Below are positions 1 through 12,029 of a DNA stretch of 64,000 bases, piece after piece. The first letter of the stretch is position 1. Each line of letters opens with the position of its first letter. Location of the stretch: contig NC_084766.1 in NCBI RefSeq assembly GCF_028858725.1, positions 20,872,501 through 20,936,500 on the forward strand, read 5' to 3'. A program made the translations under genes and the position numbers. Under the pieces are notes generated by a model. The model saw nothing but the letters and a program-made list of their open reading frames with translations, did not search any database and was not told the DNA's origin. The stretch is from Colius striatus. Lineage: Eukaryota > Chordata > Aves > Coliiformes > Coliidae.

Positions 1-1717
1 TCATGAGATCAAACCTGTTTTGTGACACTACTGATTTACAGCTGCAGCCATAAGGAGTGGGTCAGGTGGAAAGAAAAAGAAATCAGAGACAGAGGGTTAC
101 AGCCAACAATACGGTACTATACCCATCTCAAGCAAAGATGACACGGGTCTTCCCATCATCCCTGTATCAATGTTCTCAACAGTATTAATCAAACAATTTA
201 TTAAGAATTCTGAGGCAAACAGTTTATTCATAGGAATGTTCCTGTGATGAGACTTTAATATATCACAGTTTCTGGATGGCAAGAAATACATACCACAGTA
301 GATTTTCGTTGTCCAAGTTCACTGCTGAGATTCTCAGTGGCCAAGGCTGCTTTACACACTCATCCACCTAAAACTGAAAACAAAATATCAAAATAAAAAA
401 ACTAGCATGTGTAAAACACCCTCAGGCAAAACTGACATAATTTGCAGGGTATAGCTACATTTGTTATACCTGAAATCAACCTCATGTTTATTTGTAACAG
501 TAATAGATGTCTAACTAAAACAATAAGAAAACTATAGCATCTATTTCTGAGTCACTTGTCTTGGATAATTAATTTGCCAAGAGTATGAGTCGTCCGGTTC
601 AAAATGGGGTGCACAATTACTCATTTCCAATATTATACTAATATTATCCTTAAAATAAAAGGATTCCTTCCTTAACCGTAAATTGTTGCATGTTTTGGTT
701 CTTTTTACAATGCCTAAATCTGCTTTATATGGAATATTTGGATTAATTGCTGGAATAAGTACCTTCTTCTTATAATGTCATTCACCCATGCTCTGTAAAT
801 GTGTATGTGTTCTCCAGTGCACTCACGTACATGATGAAGCGTGGCAGTAGGACAGTTCTTGGCAACACTATACAAAGCACTTGACTGGAACTCAGTCAGA
901 TCCCATACTCTGTTGCAACAGCAAAGGGAAATGCAGATGCACAAAACTGAATTACTAGCCATGGAATATTGCCATTTACATCTCAGTTTTTGCAAAATGA
1001 GGTTAACTGTGACTACAGGGGGTCAGACCATCCAGTGCTTGGTAACACTTATCATTTCAGTGGAAATCTTTCCACTGATTTCAGCTGTGGGCAAACTTTC
1101 AGTGAGGAAGCCTGGCCTGTTTCAAAATTGTGCTTACCCTTGGCTGTAGTATCTTGTGACAATATCACGCAGGGCTGCTGCCTGATGTTAGACTGTGTTT
1201 CTGTCTAACTCATCAAGTCTGGATATGCTCAAAGGCTGCAATCCAGCTAGCTACCTGCATATTTGACTCCTTGCTGAAGAATTGCCAAAGATGCAACTTC
1301 ACAAGCCACTTAGCCAATCTAAGACTACCAACCATAAGAGAAATAGCCCTGCCCTTTTGTCCCACCAACATTTCTGCCTGCTTTTCTGCTGTCCCAGCAC
1401 TTGTTTGTCCATGTACATCCACTTGCTGATTTGGCTGAAAAGAATCATATAAGAATGTATTAAAATAACTGGCTGCTTATTAATCCACTCTTTGAGAAGC
1501 AATTAAGACTTCAAGAGTTTTCATCACCTTTCATCTGCTGGTCTACTTTCAGAGAAGACTGTGTTTCTCTACAAGGACTGCAGAGGGCACTTTTTAAAGT
1601 AGTATGACTTCTTTCTATGCAGGGCAGTGGTCTAGCATGTGTTAAGCTCCCTGCCTTCCGTTTATCCTACAGTATGGGCATTGCCCATCCTGAAATACTA
1701 ATCAAATATAAGCTCAT

Positions 1718-1736
1718 AAAAAAAAAAAAAAAAAAA
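1718..1736 (+). repeat. Poly(A) run
   Basis: A run of 19 consecutive A. It could be the tail of an old retroposed sequence, but no recognisable element body precedes it, so it is listed only as a simple repeat. Confidence 0.85.
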
Positions 1737-2481
1737 GGACTAAAGCTCAAACCAAAACAGGAAATGCCTTGGGCCATTCAGTGCTGTCAAAGAGCCATTA
1801 TTTTCAAGTCCTTTAAAGATAAGTCCCTGGTTAAGAAATTTGCTTTCTATATGTTCATTTGTTGTCATTTTATCATGCTTTAGGATTACTGTGTTAAGCA
1901 ATACTAAACATTAATTTTGCAATCTAAATTAAGAGGTTAATGAAGAAAGCAGGGTTCCTCCAGAGGAGAATTTAGGTTATCGTTATATTGCTTAGCCATC
2001 GCATATAGCGTAACTGCACTTCCAGGACAAGAATTTAACTTTGGTCTGAAACTATTCCGAGCATTTCTCGCCATGAGCCCTACAGGAAACCCAAGTTAGA
2101 ATACTGAAGGTCAGTGGTGTGACTATCTCACTCCAATCACATCCTCACATGAGTTCAAGGAGAGCCTCAAGTGCCCAAAGCCACGATGATGTTCCAAGGA
2201 AGGGTACATACTGTTAGAGAACGGTACTAGCTTCTGAGGTCAAGACAGACAGTTGATACTTACCAAGAATAAAAGAAGCTGTCTTGGATGTCAGAGTCAG
2301 AAAGATGAGTAACACTACACCAAAATACTGTAGCAGCTACACTGTAACTTATCCTGCTCCATGGATTTAGCCCATATTACATGAGTAGTAAAATCCTTAC
2401 TATTGAACCACATCTTTTTGAGGCACCTTATATTTTTGAGACACAGAAGTGTCCCATCTTCTGGCTTCTACACAATACTTT

Positions 2482-2497
2482 ACACACACACACACAC
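2482..2497. repeat. (CA)n microsatellite
   Basis: Eight AC units followed directly by GTGTGTACACACC, so a CA tract meets a short GT tract and forms a small imperfect palindrome. Confidence 0.85.
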
Positions 2498-3745
2498 GTG
2501 TGTACACACCCCCCTTGAGTGGGAATCTTTCCATTTTTTCATCTATCAGCTATATATCTGATATATTTTTAGATATATTTTGGTATCTTGGCCAGTTTCT
2601 ATATTTCAGAATTGCATTACTCTAGATACCTATTGAGTTCACGTTCTTGCTAAGTTTCTAGTAAGATGACAGAGCAGCAGCTTTAAATGTGATGATCAAC
2701 AGAATGTCTTTGGTAAATTTTTCTGGGGCTGTTCTGAGGGGCCTGAGATGATTAGACAGCTATTTACAGCCTGTATTTTATTTAACACTACAAAAGAAGA
2801 AACAATATTCTCAAAAAAAGTAATCCTAAGGATTAAAGCTTAAATTTCTTACACCATGAAGAATTTCAGTAAGCAGCCGGGAGCTGAAATAAAACTTCTG
2901 ACACCTCAACTGAAATAAAACTCAAGCACATGTTTAATTTTAGGAAAGTCAGTCCTGAGATTTTACTTTTAAATTACAGTTACCCACATTGGTATTTATA
3001 CAGCTATGTGGATGACTGAAAAAGAATCAACAACACATGGAGAGAAATGAATTCCAACTCTTATTAGTAAAACTTTATCTCCAGCCTTTAACCTGGAGGT
3101 TACAAGCTAACACACTGTCTGCAAAGAAAATAATTAACATCATGTATGGCAAAAAGTGGCAACAGGTCTAGTTCCAGTCTTGAAGCTAAACAGACATTAA
3201 GTAAATATTTTCAGAACTTAGGCACAGGTTTAAAAATTAAAAAAAAAACCCAGACCAAAACAGAAGTGCATTTCAAGGAACTCCCAAAAATTCAGATTAA
3301 CAGTTCAAATGCCCTTCAAGAAATATAAGCAGCATTTATATAAAACACATTTTCTAAAGTAGCCAATGCTTCTGGACTGTATCTATCCTTCTGTAACAAT
3401 AACACTACTCCATTTTTATGTCCAAAGGATATAAGGACTTGTTATCCATAGGAAAACTCAGATGTAAGATCCTAGCTATGTAAAAACAGTGGCAAAACTC
3501 CTATTGACTTCTCTAAGTAGAGGATTCAATTTATCGTTGTGGCTGTAGAGCCATTTCTAAGAGTATGTCCTGAGACATCAGTATAATGTTGACTAGCAGC
3601 AAAGACTATTACACACTTACTCAACACTGTCTGTATTTCTCCTTGTCAATTCTCTGTTGAAGTTTCCAATTATGTGACTACCCATAGCTCAAAAATGTAT
3701 GGTTTATGTGATTCAGCATGACCACAACTTGAAGTGAAACAGTGT

Positions 3746-3777
3746 ACTGGGTCTGGCAGGGATGGAGTTAATTTTCT
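3746..3777 (+). repeat. Possible short relic of an avian ERVL-type LTR
   Basis: About 30 bases read like a motif I recall from avian ERVL-type LTR or internal sequence (a GGGTCTGGCAGGGATGGAG core followed by TTAATTTTCT). The flanks have decayed beyond recognition. The assignment rests on memory of the repeat family and on a short match. Confidence 0.3.
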
Positions 3778-4480
3778 GAGGCACATCATAAATGCCCCAG
3801 AAACTATATTTAGCAAATATAGAAAAGCCAGCCATGTAGACTCAAAAATAAGACAGCACACAACTTAAGAGTAGTCACCTTTTCTCATATAAATATGCTT
3901 TCACAAAAAAACTGCCATTGATTTTATACTTTTAAAACAATAGATTAACAATTCACAAGATGTATCTCAAACCCCTGATAGCCAACTACACTACTTGCTA
4001 CATGACTGAATCAGTCAGACAAAAAAGCTGAAACGTTTATAGGACAAACACTTTTGTCCCAATGTGAAAGTTCTTACCATGTTCTCCAATAGAGGCATTT
4101 TTGCTGTTATATTGACATATCATCTATCTACATGATACTGTATTGTTTGGACTGGTCAGCTGACTCACATCAAATGCTTCAGTCTCTTTCAGCAATAAAG
4201 GAGCAAAAGTACTCAGCCATCACTAGTGGTCCTATGACATCCGTTGCCAGAGTTACAGAAAGATTCTAGAAAAGGCAGAAGAAAAAAAAAACCACAGTAT
4301 TTTTTTTTTACCTTCCAGTTAATAACTTTCAATTTCTCTTGGCTGTAAAACATAGATAAATGTTTTATACACTTATACACAAAATACTTCTCACTGTTAG
4401 TCATCTTGAATCACTATTAAATTCTACTCCAAATTGACTGTTTGAGTGAGTAGGATATATCATAGAAACACATTTTAATA

Positions 4481-4912
4481 GAATCACAGCATCATTTTGG
4501 TTGGAAAAGACCTTTAAGATCATCAAGTCCAACCACTAACTTAACACTGCCAAGCCCATCACTAACTAAACCATATCCCTTAGCACTATATCTATGCATC
4601 TTTTAAATATCTCTAGGGATGATGATTCCACCACCTCCCTGGGCAGCCCCTTCCAATGTTTAACAACCATCTTGGTGAAAAAGTTCTTCCTAATAGCCAA
4701 TCTAAATTTCCTCTGGCACAATCTGAACCCCGTTCCTCTTGCCCTATGATTCATTACTGGAAAGAAGAGACTGACTTCCACTTCCTACAATTCCCTTTCA
4801 GGTAGTGGTAGAGAGTGATTGTGTTTCACCTCAGCCTCCTCTTCTCTAAGCTGAACAATTCCAGTTCCCTCAGCTGCTCCAGACATCAGCTTTGTTGCCT
4901 GTCTCTGGACAT
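4481..4912 (-). mobile_element. CR1 LINE fragment, 5'-truncated, reverse orientation
   Basis: On the minus strand this reads as the 3' end of a CR1 retrotransposon. The complementary strand starts with GAATCACAGCATCATTTTGG and the GTTGGAAAAGACCTTTAAGATC type of motif that marks CR1 3' ends. A minus-strand frame at 4566-4781 retains the ORF2 C-terminal pattern: an [14 protein letters not shown] segment, then [15 protein letters not shown]. The copy is old and 5'-truncated, as most avian CR1 copies are. Confidence 0.88.
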
Positions 4913-7900
4913 CATTTATTTTAACATAAAAAACCCCGGTGATGTTAAGAATCTCACTATATTAGGAAAACATTACTATGACCACCCTAATGAAAGGCCT
5001 TAATGATCTTGCCTTGAAAAGCTTCCTGTTCAATAACAGAAGATTTAAATATGGACAGGTGGGTGGAGAAAACATACAGCATACTAATAATGCTAAAAAA
5101 AGCCTGCATTACTAATTCTTCCGACCACCGAAGCCATTCACTTGCTTTAGTCACTACAGCAGTATAAAACACTATCATTGGGCGGCACTCAGTTACGTAT
5201 GCTTATTAAAGAGCTTTTCAAATTGAAATAAACTTGGGCCTAAGTAGACTCATACACTTGGTAAAGATAATGATCCAAGACACAAAATAATGTCTTCAGG
5301 TATGTTTTAAGACTGTTGATGATCAAGTTTCTGATTTCAAATTGCAACACTCAACCTTCAAAACAGTGATTATTTATATTGCCATATTACAGAGAATAAT
5401 TTATTTTGAAACTTTTGGGTGTAATTGCAAGATTAAAAAGTTGGTTACAGCTGAAATCATTTCCTGAGCTCATCAGAGAATTATGCAATAATTCAAATAA
5501 GGATGGAAGGAATAACCATAGGGTTGAAGGTGAAGTGGGAAGAAACAGTGATCGCTATTTTGTCTTGCTGCACTCTTTCCAAAGACTAAGTCTTGAGTTA
5601 CGCAAACTGAATAAAATACCTCTCAGTAAATCTATTTCAAATCTTCTCCTATTTAAGACAAAACAGCTCCTGCTTGAGGAGTGATTCCATGTTTGCCATG
5701 CACAAGTTTTTAAATGATGCTATGAAAATTTAAAAACGATATGCTGAGGACATCTTCATTACACAAAAAACTGGTGTGGGACCAGATGGCCTCACTGAAT
5801 GAGAAGCACACACATTGCAACACCTAAACAAGCCTTTTCCCGCTGTGAGCTCCCTATCTCTTGTCTCCCCAGTGAATGACTTTCTAAACAACCCAGAACA
5901 CAGCACAGGCCGCCCCAACATGTCATTTGCTGAAGCAGCCAGCCCTTGCCCAAGGAAGCGGGCAGAGGCCAAACATCAAGGCCCAAGCCCAGCAACAGAC
6001 ACTCTGGCTTGCTGCCAGCTGCCCATCAGCAATTATCCCTCCCCATGCTCCTGGCTGCTTATCTCCCACTGGTATGTGCTCCTCAAAGCTGGTCTTTGCC
6101 AATGGGTCCACGATTCATTTTTCAGACTGTATTTTGTGCTCCCAGAGCACACCATCTCCAAGCTCCTTACAGTGAGGGCTTCCTCCCACCCTGCCCAAAA
6201 TTCTGCAACTACTCAGTTAACTGAATTAGCTACGAAACAGCCACAACATTTGTAGTCCCTGCCTCCCCACAGAAAGGGCCCAACAGCCCAGGAGCCACCC
6301 TGGCCAGGCTCCTTTCACTGCCTGGACCCACTTCGATCTCTCAGCCTCAACTCTGTCACTCCCAATTAGAGTGAGGATTCCTGAGCCAGGGAGTATCTGT
6401 GGCTGTGTCCAGCTGCACCAGCAGCTCATGGGCCAGGCACTTTCTGCTAGGGTTTTGCCCAGAAGCCTGGCAAAGGTCTTGGTGGTGGAGAGTAAGCTGT
6501 GGTCTCGCTCCCCACTGAGGTGGCTTTCACCAGTGCTGTGGGGCAAGGAGAGCAGGAGGGTTTTTGTGGCAAGGCCAAGGTGCTAACTCTGGACATTACT
6601 GCAAGCCTCATGCTCTGGCCACATCACCATGACTCCCATAATCAATCTGATGTACGTGCATGTCTGTTTGAAGGAAAGAATGCTGTGATAGTCAACTCAC
6701 ACCGGATGGCAACGTGTTTGTCTGCTTTCAGGTGTCTGCTTCAGTGCTGCTTGATTAAAGCTTGAACATATGCACGCTAAAGCACAAAAATTACACTGAC
6801 AAACCCAAGCCTTTTTTCCTCATGACCTTAAAGCCAGTCTTGCTGTTTCAGATAACACCATGCTAACCTTCAGAGAAAACCAAAAGGAGGCATCAGCGGC
6901 AAACAGGTAAGGAATGAAAAGTCAGTCAGAGAAAAATTATATTGAATGAATTGAGAAACATATGACTCGAGCTGCTAAATGAAAATATACCTATATTATT
7001 AAAAAATGTAAATGAACAGCCTGCAAAGTCATGAGTTCATAAAACTGTATATGCTCTGGAAAGAATGTCACCCAAAGGCAACTGATGGGAGTGAGACAGA
7101 GAAGGTACCACTCTATGGGTTCAGATTAAGGTAATTGTGAAATGCATCCACAGAACCATACAAATAACAAGATAAATGACAAGCACTGCCCTGAAACATA
7201 GAGGTGAAAAGTGGCTGACGTGGCAGACTACCATAAAGATAATGCAATGCAGCGGTGTGACACCTGTGTGACAAGGCTCTCTATGCCAGCTGGCTGCAAA
7301 CAAACCCTGAAGGACTTTGCCTCCAATCAGGACAGGAGGCAGCGCTGCCAGGGCATAGGGAAGCAAAGTAGTGACAGGAGTGACAAGAGGAAACTGAAAT
7401 ACTTTGTTAATTCCCTGGGGAAGGTGAACTGAGTACAAAGAAGCTGAAGGCAGTCCTGGTTTGGCCACTGTTCAGATGTGTTGAAGGATGCTGGGCCATG
7501 TCCCAGCAGGTTGACTTTGTCTCTAATTACTTCTGACAGCAATGTAAAAGGTAATTGAGATATACTGTCTCATGGGGCATCATCTCATCACTCAGATGAA
7601 CAGACTATTCACAACTTTTGAATCCTGTCCCAAATATAAGGAGTATGAGTTCCTAAGGGAAACGGTGGGAGTTGTAACAAGTCATTTCTAAAGAATCTTT
7701 TCTACCTGGGGAGTAGAAACCTTGCTCCACAAGTTATAGAGAATTTGAAAAGAAACTATGACATTTCGGGGGCTAATGAGTTAACAGTTTTGGCAGCTGG
7801 TATTTTTGTTGCAACTGGCTGTTCTTGCACAAGCCACTTGAAGAATATATTGGTGGAAAGCCATAAAGGTTATTTACATAGATGAAGTTTCATCATCACC

Positions 7901-9299
7901 CACTCCAGAACAGGCTGGGTTGGTTGTGCTGATATAATGTTTTCTTTATCATGATTTGTGTGAGCCTAGGAGCACATGTTAGATTGTGTTTGCTCTTTTA
8001 GTGTGTTGATGGTAGTCCTTTGAGATATTGTTTTAAATTATGCAGCATGTGTAGCATTATAAAAAGTTACAGGAATGTAATATTCAAACCAAACCAAAAT
8101 ATTGTGTGTACCATGAGCTTTGTTATGCACCAACTTAGCAAAAACAATTTTCTGCAGGAAATAGCCTCCAAACTTTTTAGGAATACACTCTGCAAAATAC
8201 TCAGTGATCTTCAGTTTTCCCTTCCAACAAGTGGAAAAGCAAACTTTCAGGTTTGCTCCCACAAATTAAATTTTCTCTTTCTCTTGACAGCCATTCTCAG
8301 TCTCCTCCTAGTACAAAAAAGATGATTTAGCATTACATTAATTCAATAGTTTGCATTCACTGTTCCATTCAGAATAGAAACTAAGATACTTTTTTAAAAG
8401 TTAGCTTAAGTCTTAAAAGAATGTCTACAACAGCTTTTCAGTTTTGTTTGGCAAAAAATTTCAGATTCAAAGTTGCATAATTTTCTGCTGTTAAAATGGA
8501 ACAACTCTTGTAACATGGCCTGCATCCAAACTCAAAACCAGTACAGATCTTTTACCAAGATCACATAGCCTCTGTTTAAAGAAAGATGGGATTTAAAGAC
8601 AATCTCACAAAAGCAGCTGTTACAGGATCTGTGTAGCATTATTCTTCTACAGAATTACTTGTACTATCTGGCATTCTTCAGATGAAAAAGAAATGTTTGG
8701 TTTTGGTACTTACTGACCACTTTCAAGTTACTTTCCCTGTTATTTCAATTAAAAAGAGGCAGATGTTCCCTTTTGAAGTTCAAAGAATTCCTGTCTAAGC
8801 CTAAAGAGAAACTTAAAGTGTTTTTTGTTACCAAAACCTGTGCATTTCCATATCCTTGACATTCTAGAAGAGGGTGATCTGTTTGACATTATTACACTGT
8901 CTTGAAAATAAAGCCAAAGAATTTATCTTCTCGCTCTTTAGGAAATTAAATCCCTATCACGCAAACCTGGTACCAAACAACTTCCACCTGTAGAAGGTTT
9001 TAAACAAAGGTATCTTAGTGTTTTCTACAGTTGTCATTCTATGACTATCATAATGCATGGTGTGGAACAAGCATAGCCTGAACTTAAAACCAGCACTTTC
9101 GTATTCTGCCGATCCCTGTTCTGACACAGGGCATCTGCAGCTTGAGCGGGTCACCTGGCCTCTGCCCTTTCACTACCGGCAAATGGAGATTATCCTCATT
9201 ATATGCTCACTGCAAAGCCTCAGCTTGCCTCTCGGCCTACTAAACGCCAGTGGAAATAGCATCACTGTAACCACCCATACAAGCTTGAACTTACATCGA
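4913..9299. other. Intergenic DNA with a GC-richer patch (5760-6600)
   Basis: No gene recognised. Most of the stretch is AT-rich, but 5760-6600 is clearly richer in G and C and has several overlapping open frames on both strands, the longest 146 codons at 5815-6255. None shows a recognisable domain, matched splice sites or a conserved start. A further patch at 7200-7540 is open on both strands without recognisable homology. I treat these as compositional effects or unclassified old repeats. Confidence 0.5.
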
Positions 9300-9556
9300 T
9301 CCTCCTGCCAGAGCGGCAATGCTCGCGCTCTGCAGACGGCCAGGCGGGCATGGGAGGGCAGGCCCCAGGATCGTGCGGCGAGGCCAAGTCACCTTCCCGC
9401 GGCAGCCGAGGTCCCGCTGCCGCTGAGGGGACAGGCCCTGACGGCTCCGGTTCGCGCGAAACACACAGGTCTCGGCCAGCGCCCCCAAGAGCGGGCCACG
9501 GCCCGCGCGGCCCTTCCCGCGCAGCGCCGCGCACCAGCATCGCTCGCGCCACGCAC

Positions 9557-9575
9557 ACTACACTTCCCAGCGAGC
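9557..9575 (+). promoter_or_regulatory. ZNF143/Staf (SBS) binding-site-like motif
   Basis: ACTACACTTCCCAGCGAGC is close to the known SBS consensus ACTACAATTCCCAGMATGC; the ACTACA and TTCCCAG blocks are intact. It lies about 200 bp upstream of the exon 1 donor, the usual TSS-proximal place for ZNF143 in CpG promoters. Confidence 0.65.
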
Positions 9576-9631
9576 CTTTCGCCGCAGCAACGTCCGCCCT
9601 CCCGCAAGGCTGCGCGGCGCCGCGCCCTGCC

Positions 9632-9647
9632 ATTGGTGGTATTTGAA
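9632..9647 (+). promoter_or_regulatory. Inverted CCAAT box followed by a CHR-like element
   Basis: ATTGG (9632-9636) is an NF-Y-type CCAAT box on the minus strand. TTTGAA (9642-9647) matches the cell-cycle genes homology region bound by MuvB-containing DREAM and B-MYB complexes in G2/M promoters. KIF20B is a G2/M gene in mammals, so the element is expected. The 5-bp gap is shorter than the roughly 30 bp common between CCAAT and CHR, and I see no good CDE four bases upstream. Confidence 0.5.
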
Positions 9648-9654
9648 AAGCAGC

Positions 9655-9769
9655 CGCGGCTGAGCCGCTGCGCGTGTCGGTTGTGCCGGGTTGTTGCTCC
9701 GGCGGCTGAGTGCAGCACAGCGCCGGGCCACCTTCACCGGGCGGAGCTCGTCGTGCTGGCTGCTCTCGG
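9655..9769 (+). other. KIF20B: KIF20B noncoding exon 1 (5' UTR); start approximate
   Basis: The CpG island ends in a strong donor, CTCGG|GTAAGC, with the GT at 9770. No acceptor lies just upstream and no ATG lies between about 9655 and 9769, so this is best read as a 5' UTR exon. Joined to the acceptor at 11875 it places GGG before the ATG, a good Kozak context with G at -3 and +4. The transcription start is an estimate. Confidence 0.6.
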
Positions 9770-11875
9770 GTAAGCTGCTGTGGGGCTTTCGCTGGAGGAG
9801 GCAGAGAGGGAGGTGGCAGCTGCGGAGAGGGGATGGCGGTGGTGGGATAGCGACGGTGGAAAGCAGCGTGGGCTCCCTTCGGGAGGGCGGTGCTGGGGCC
9901 CCTTCACCGCGCTCCTCCCACTGGCCATCGCTGTTATTTGCGGTGGGGTGGGTGGAAACTTTTCGGTGCTACGGTGGGACTGCAAGTCGTGGGTAACGCC
10001 AGGCGCGGTGTCGTCGTGCTCACGGAGCCATGCGGGAAAGCAGTGTGGAGTAGTTATAGTAGTAGCTATTTTTTAAGCATGAGGGATGGTGCTTTGATGT
10101 AAACTGACAGGCTTACTGTGTGGAGTCTTTTCTACCCTTTCTCTGACCATGCTTCAGTTTGTGTGCCCCTCTGGGTCCCCTCCTTCTGGGGCGTCTGCAG
10201 CCCTTAAACCGTTGTGTTACAGTAACGGAATCCGGTATGCAAGTACCATTTAGTGGCTACAACCAGGCAATATACCTCTAGACACCAGAATATCAAAGTT
10301 AATTATAGTGGTGTGTGTCACAACGTGGAGGCAGTTGAACAGTCTGCATCTTGGGTTTTACATGCTGTCAGTGGCTAAACTTCTCTGGCCTGAGTGCTGG
10401 ACTATGAATGCTTTTCTGTTCTAGCTTACTGCTGGTCTTTTGCCTCGTGTAAAAAGGCACAGAATGACAGTGTACTCTTAAAAAATCACACTTTAAAATT
10501 AGCTTATATTTAAAGCAACTGAAATGTCAATTATTTAACAAGTCTGTCTTCTCTCAAGGCCTGATAAAGAGTTTTGCGGTGTGACATTGTGTATCTGATG
10601 AGTAAGTCTTCCAGACTCTGACAACACAGGTATGTTTCTTTCCAGTAGTAGCTTATTTATAGGTCAGTGATTGTTCAAGCTGTGAACTTTCAAAAGCAAA
10701 ACAAACATTGCTCCTTAGTTTATGTATAGCTTTACCTCGTTTGCACCTTTGCGATGTTTGCCTAGCTTCATGAAGTTCTGTATTTGCATTTTACAGACTA
10801 GATAGAAAATATGTTTCAACTCTGAAGCACAAACATGTTTCTGGTTTCATGCTAGGGGGAACAAAAATATCATGATTGGTTAACAGACAACGCTGTTCCT
10901 GAGCAAAGGGGCTTTGAACCGACTCAGGTCTGTCTATCTCTCTTTTAATGAACAGTATGTTCCCCGTTAGTATTTAGAGAGACAATATACGTACATTGCT
11001 GTAGCATGGACATGGGAATGTAGTATTGAAGACCATTCAATGTCGAAAGCTCCAAAACTGTAGCAGGCCATGTGGTAAGTATCTAATAACTCTAATGTTT
11101 GCTTCTCTAGTCTATGAGTAATGAGTTATTTTAAACTTAATCTCTAAGAAAAACTGTCAAGTAACATCTATAATATCCCAGGAAAAAGCAATAGGAAAGT
11201 GTCGATAAAATATACTAATATTTTAAAATATACTTTTAAAAGATTATTTTGAAATATACCTGGCTATTATCAGCAGTGAAATAGTTTACTTTCATTTTCT
11301 ACACCAGTTGTCACTGCCTAGATTCAGAGATATATAAAAATCACTAGTTTATGGATTAATGAATGGATTACTGATTTGTAAAATGACTGAAAAAATGCCT
11401 AAAACCCAATACTTCTACTCTGTCATGAGGCCTTCTAATTTTCTGGTGCTCCCTTAATAGTTAGATGTATCTATTAGTCTTTGGAATGTTTCTGAACTGT
11501 TATCTTATATTAAGCTACATTTATGATGCCAACTATTTATCAGATCCTTCAGAGGTAACCATGAAGTTGGGTTACTCTTGCAATGAGCTCTTAGTGGACA
11601 CCATAGTGGGTTGATGGAGAAGTGGATCAATATAATTGTATTTTTTAAAAAATACTGTCTTCCTCATCAGACATAGTTTTAAAGCAAGTTTGTGGTCTAC
11701 GTGTAAATATTTTCCCTGGTAAACAGATGCTATTCATCGGAAGAAGAGTGGCTGTTCATGTTTCATCATGATGTGACCTGCAGCTATTGGTTTCAAAAGA
11801 ACTTGTCTTTCAAAAGTCTTCAGACATTCTACATTTTGTGATCACAGAGAAAAGGGTTTTGTTTTTATCTTTCAG
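9770..11875 (+). other. KIF20B: KIF20B intron 1 (within the 5' UTR)
   Basis: It is bounded by GTAAGC at 9770 and TTATCTTTCAG at 11875. The first 200 bases are still CpG-rich; the rest is AT-rich with no recognisable element. Confidence 0.65.
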
Positions 11876-11876
11876 G

Positions 11877-12029
11877 ATGGAACCAAATTTGGATAATAAA
11901 TTTTTCAGACCATCCTATATTGCTAGTAATGAGACACTTGAAAGAACAGGACGAGTAAGTGTGGAAGATATTAAAGCAGATCTCTCTGATGAGTTTTCTT
12001 TGGTTTCTTCAAGCTCAGACACAAACCAG
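11877..12029 (+). CDS. KIF20B: KIF20B coding exon 1 (residues 1-51)
   Basis: The ATG follows the acceptor TTATCTTTCAG|G by one base. It encodes the N-terminal extension with the kinesin-6-typical DLSDEFSLV block and ends ACCAG|GTAAGA, phase 0. Confidence 0.92.

Larger units (their letters stand above)
1..4480. other. Intergenic AT-rich DNA upstream of KIF20B
   Basis: I see no gene here. The open frames are short, lack splice-site or homology support, and resemble chance frames. The stretch contains a 19-bp A run (1718-1736), a CA dinucleotide run (2482-2497) and a short LTR-like scrap (3746-3777), listed separately. In mammals the neighbour on this side is PANK1, transcribed away from KIF20B; I looked for pantothenate-kinase-like exons on the minus strand and recognised none. 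Confidence 0.6.
9300..9960 (+). promoter_or_regulatory. CpG-island promoter of KIF20B
   Basis: The sequence changes sharply from AT-rich to very GC- and CpG-rich from about 9300 and stays so through the first exon into the first intron. There is no TATA box at a useful distance. Visible elements, in order, are E2F-like TTCCCGC at 9394-9400 and 9514-9520, a ZNF143/SBS-like motif at 9557-9575, an inverted CCAAT box at 9632-9636, and a CHR-type TTTGAA at 9642-9647. Exon 1 ends at 9769. The combination fits a TATA-less, cell-cycle-regulated housekeeping promoter. Confidence 0.8.

Noticed and set aside
1..9299. Exons of the expected upstream neighbour PANK1
   Set aside because: No pantothenate-kinase-like sequence seen on either strand; the neighbour may lie beyond the window.
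9262..9633. 123-codon minus-strand open frame in the CpG island, a possible divergent gene
   Set aside because: High GC reduces stop codons; composition is Ala/Gly/Arg/Pro-rich on every frame here and no domain, splice structure or conserved start is visible.
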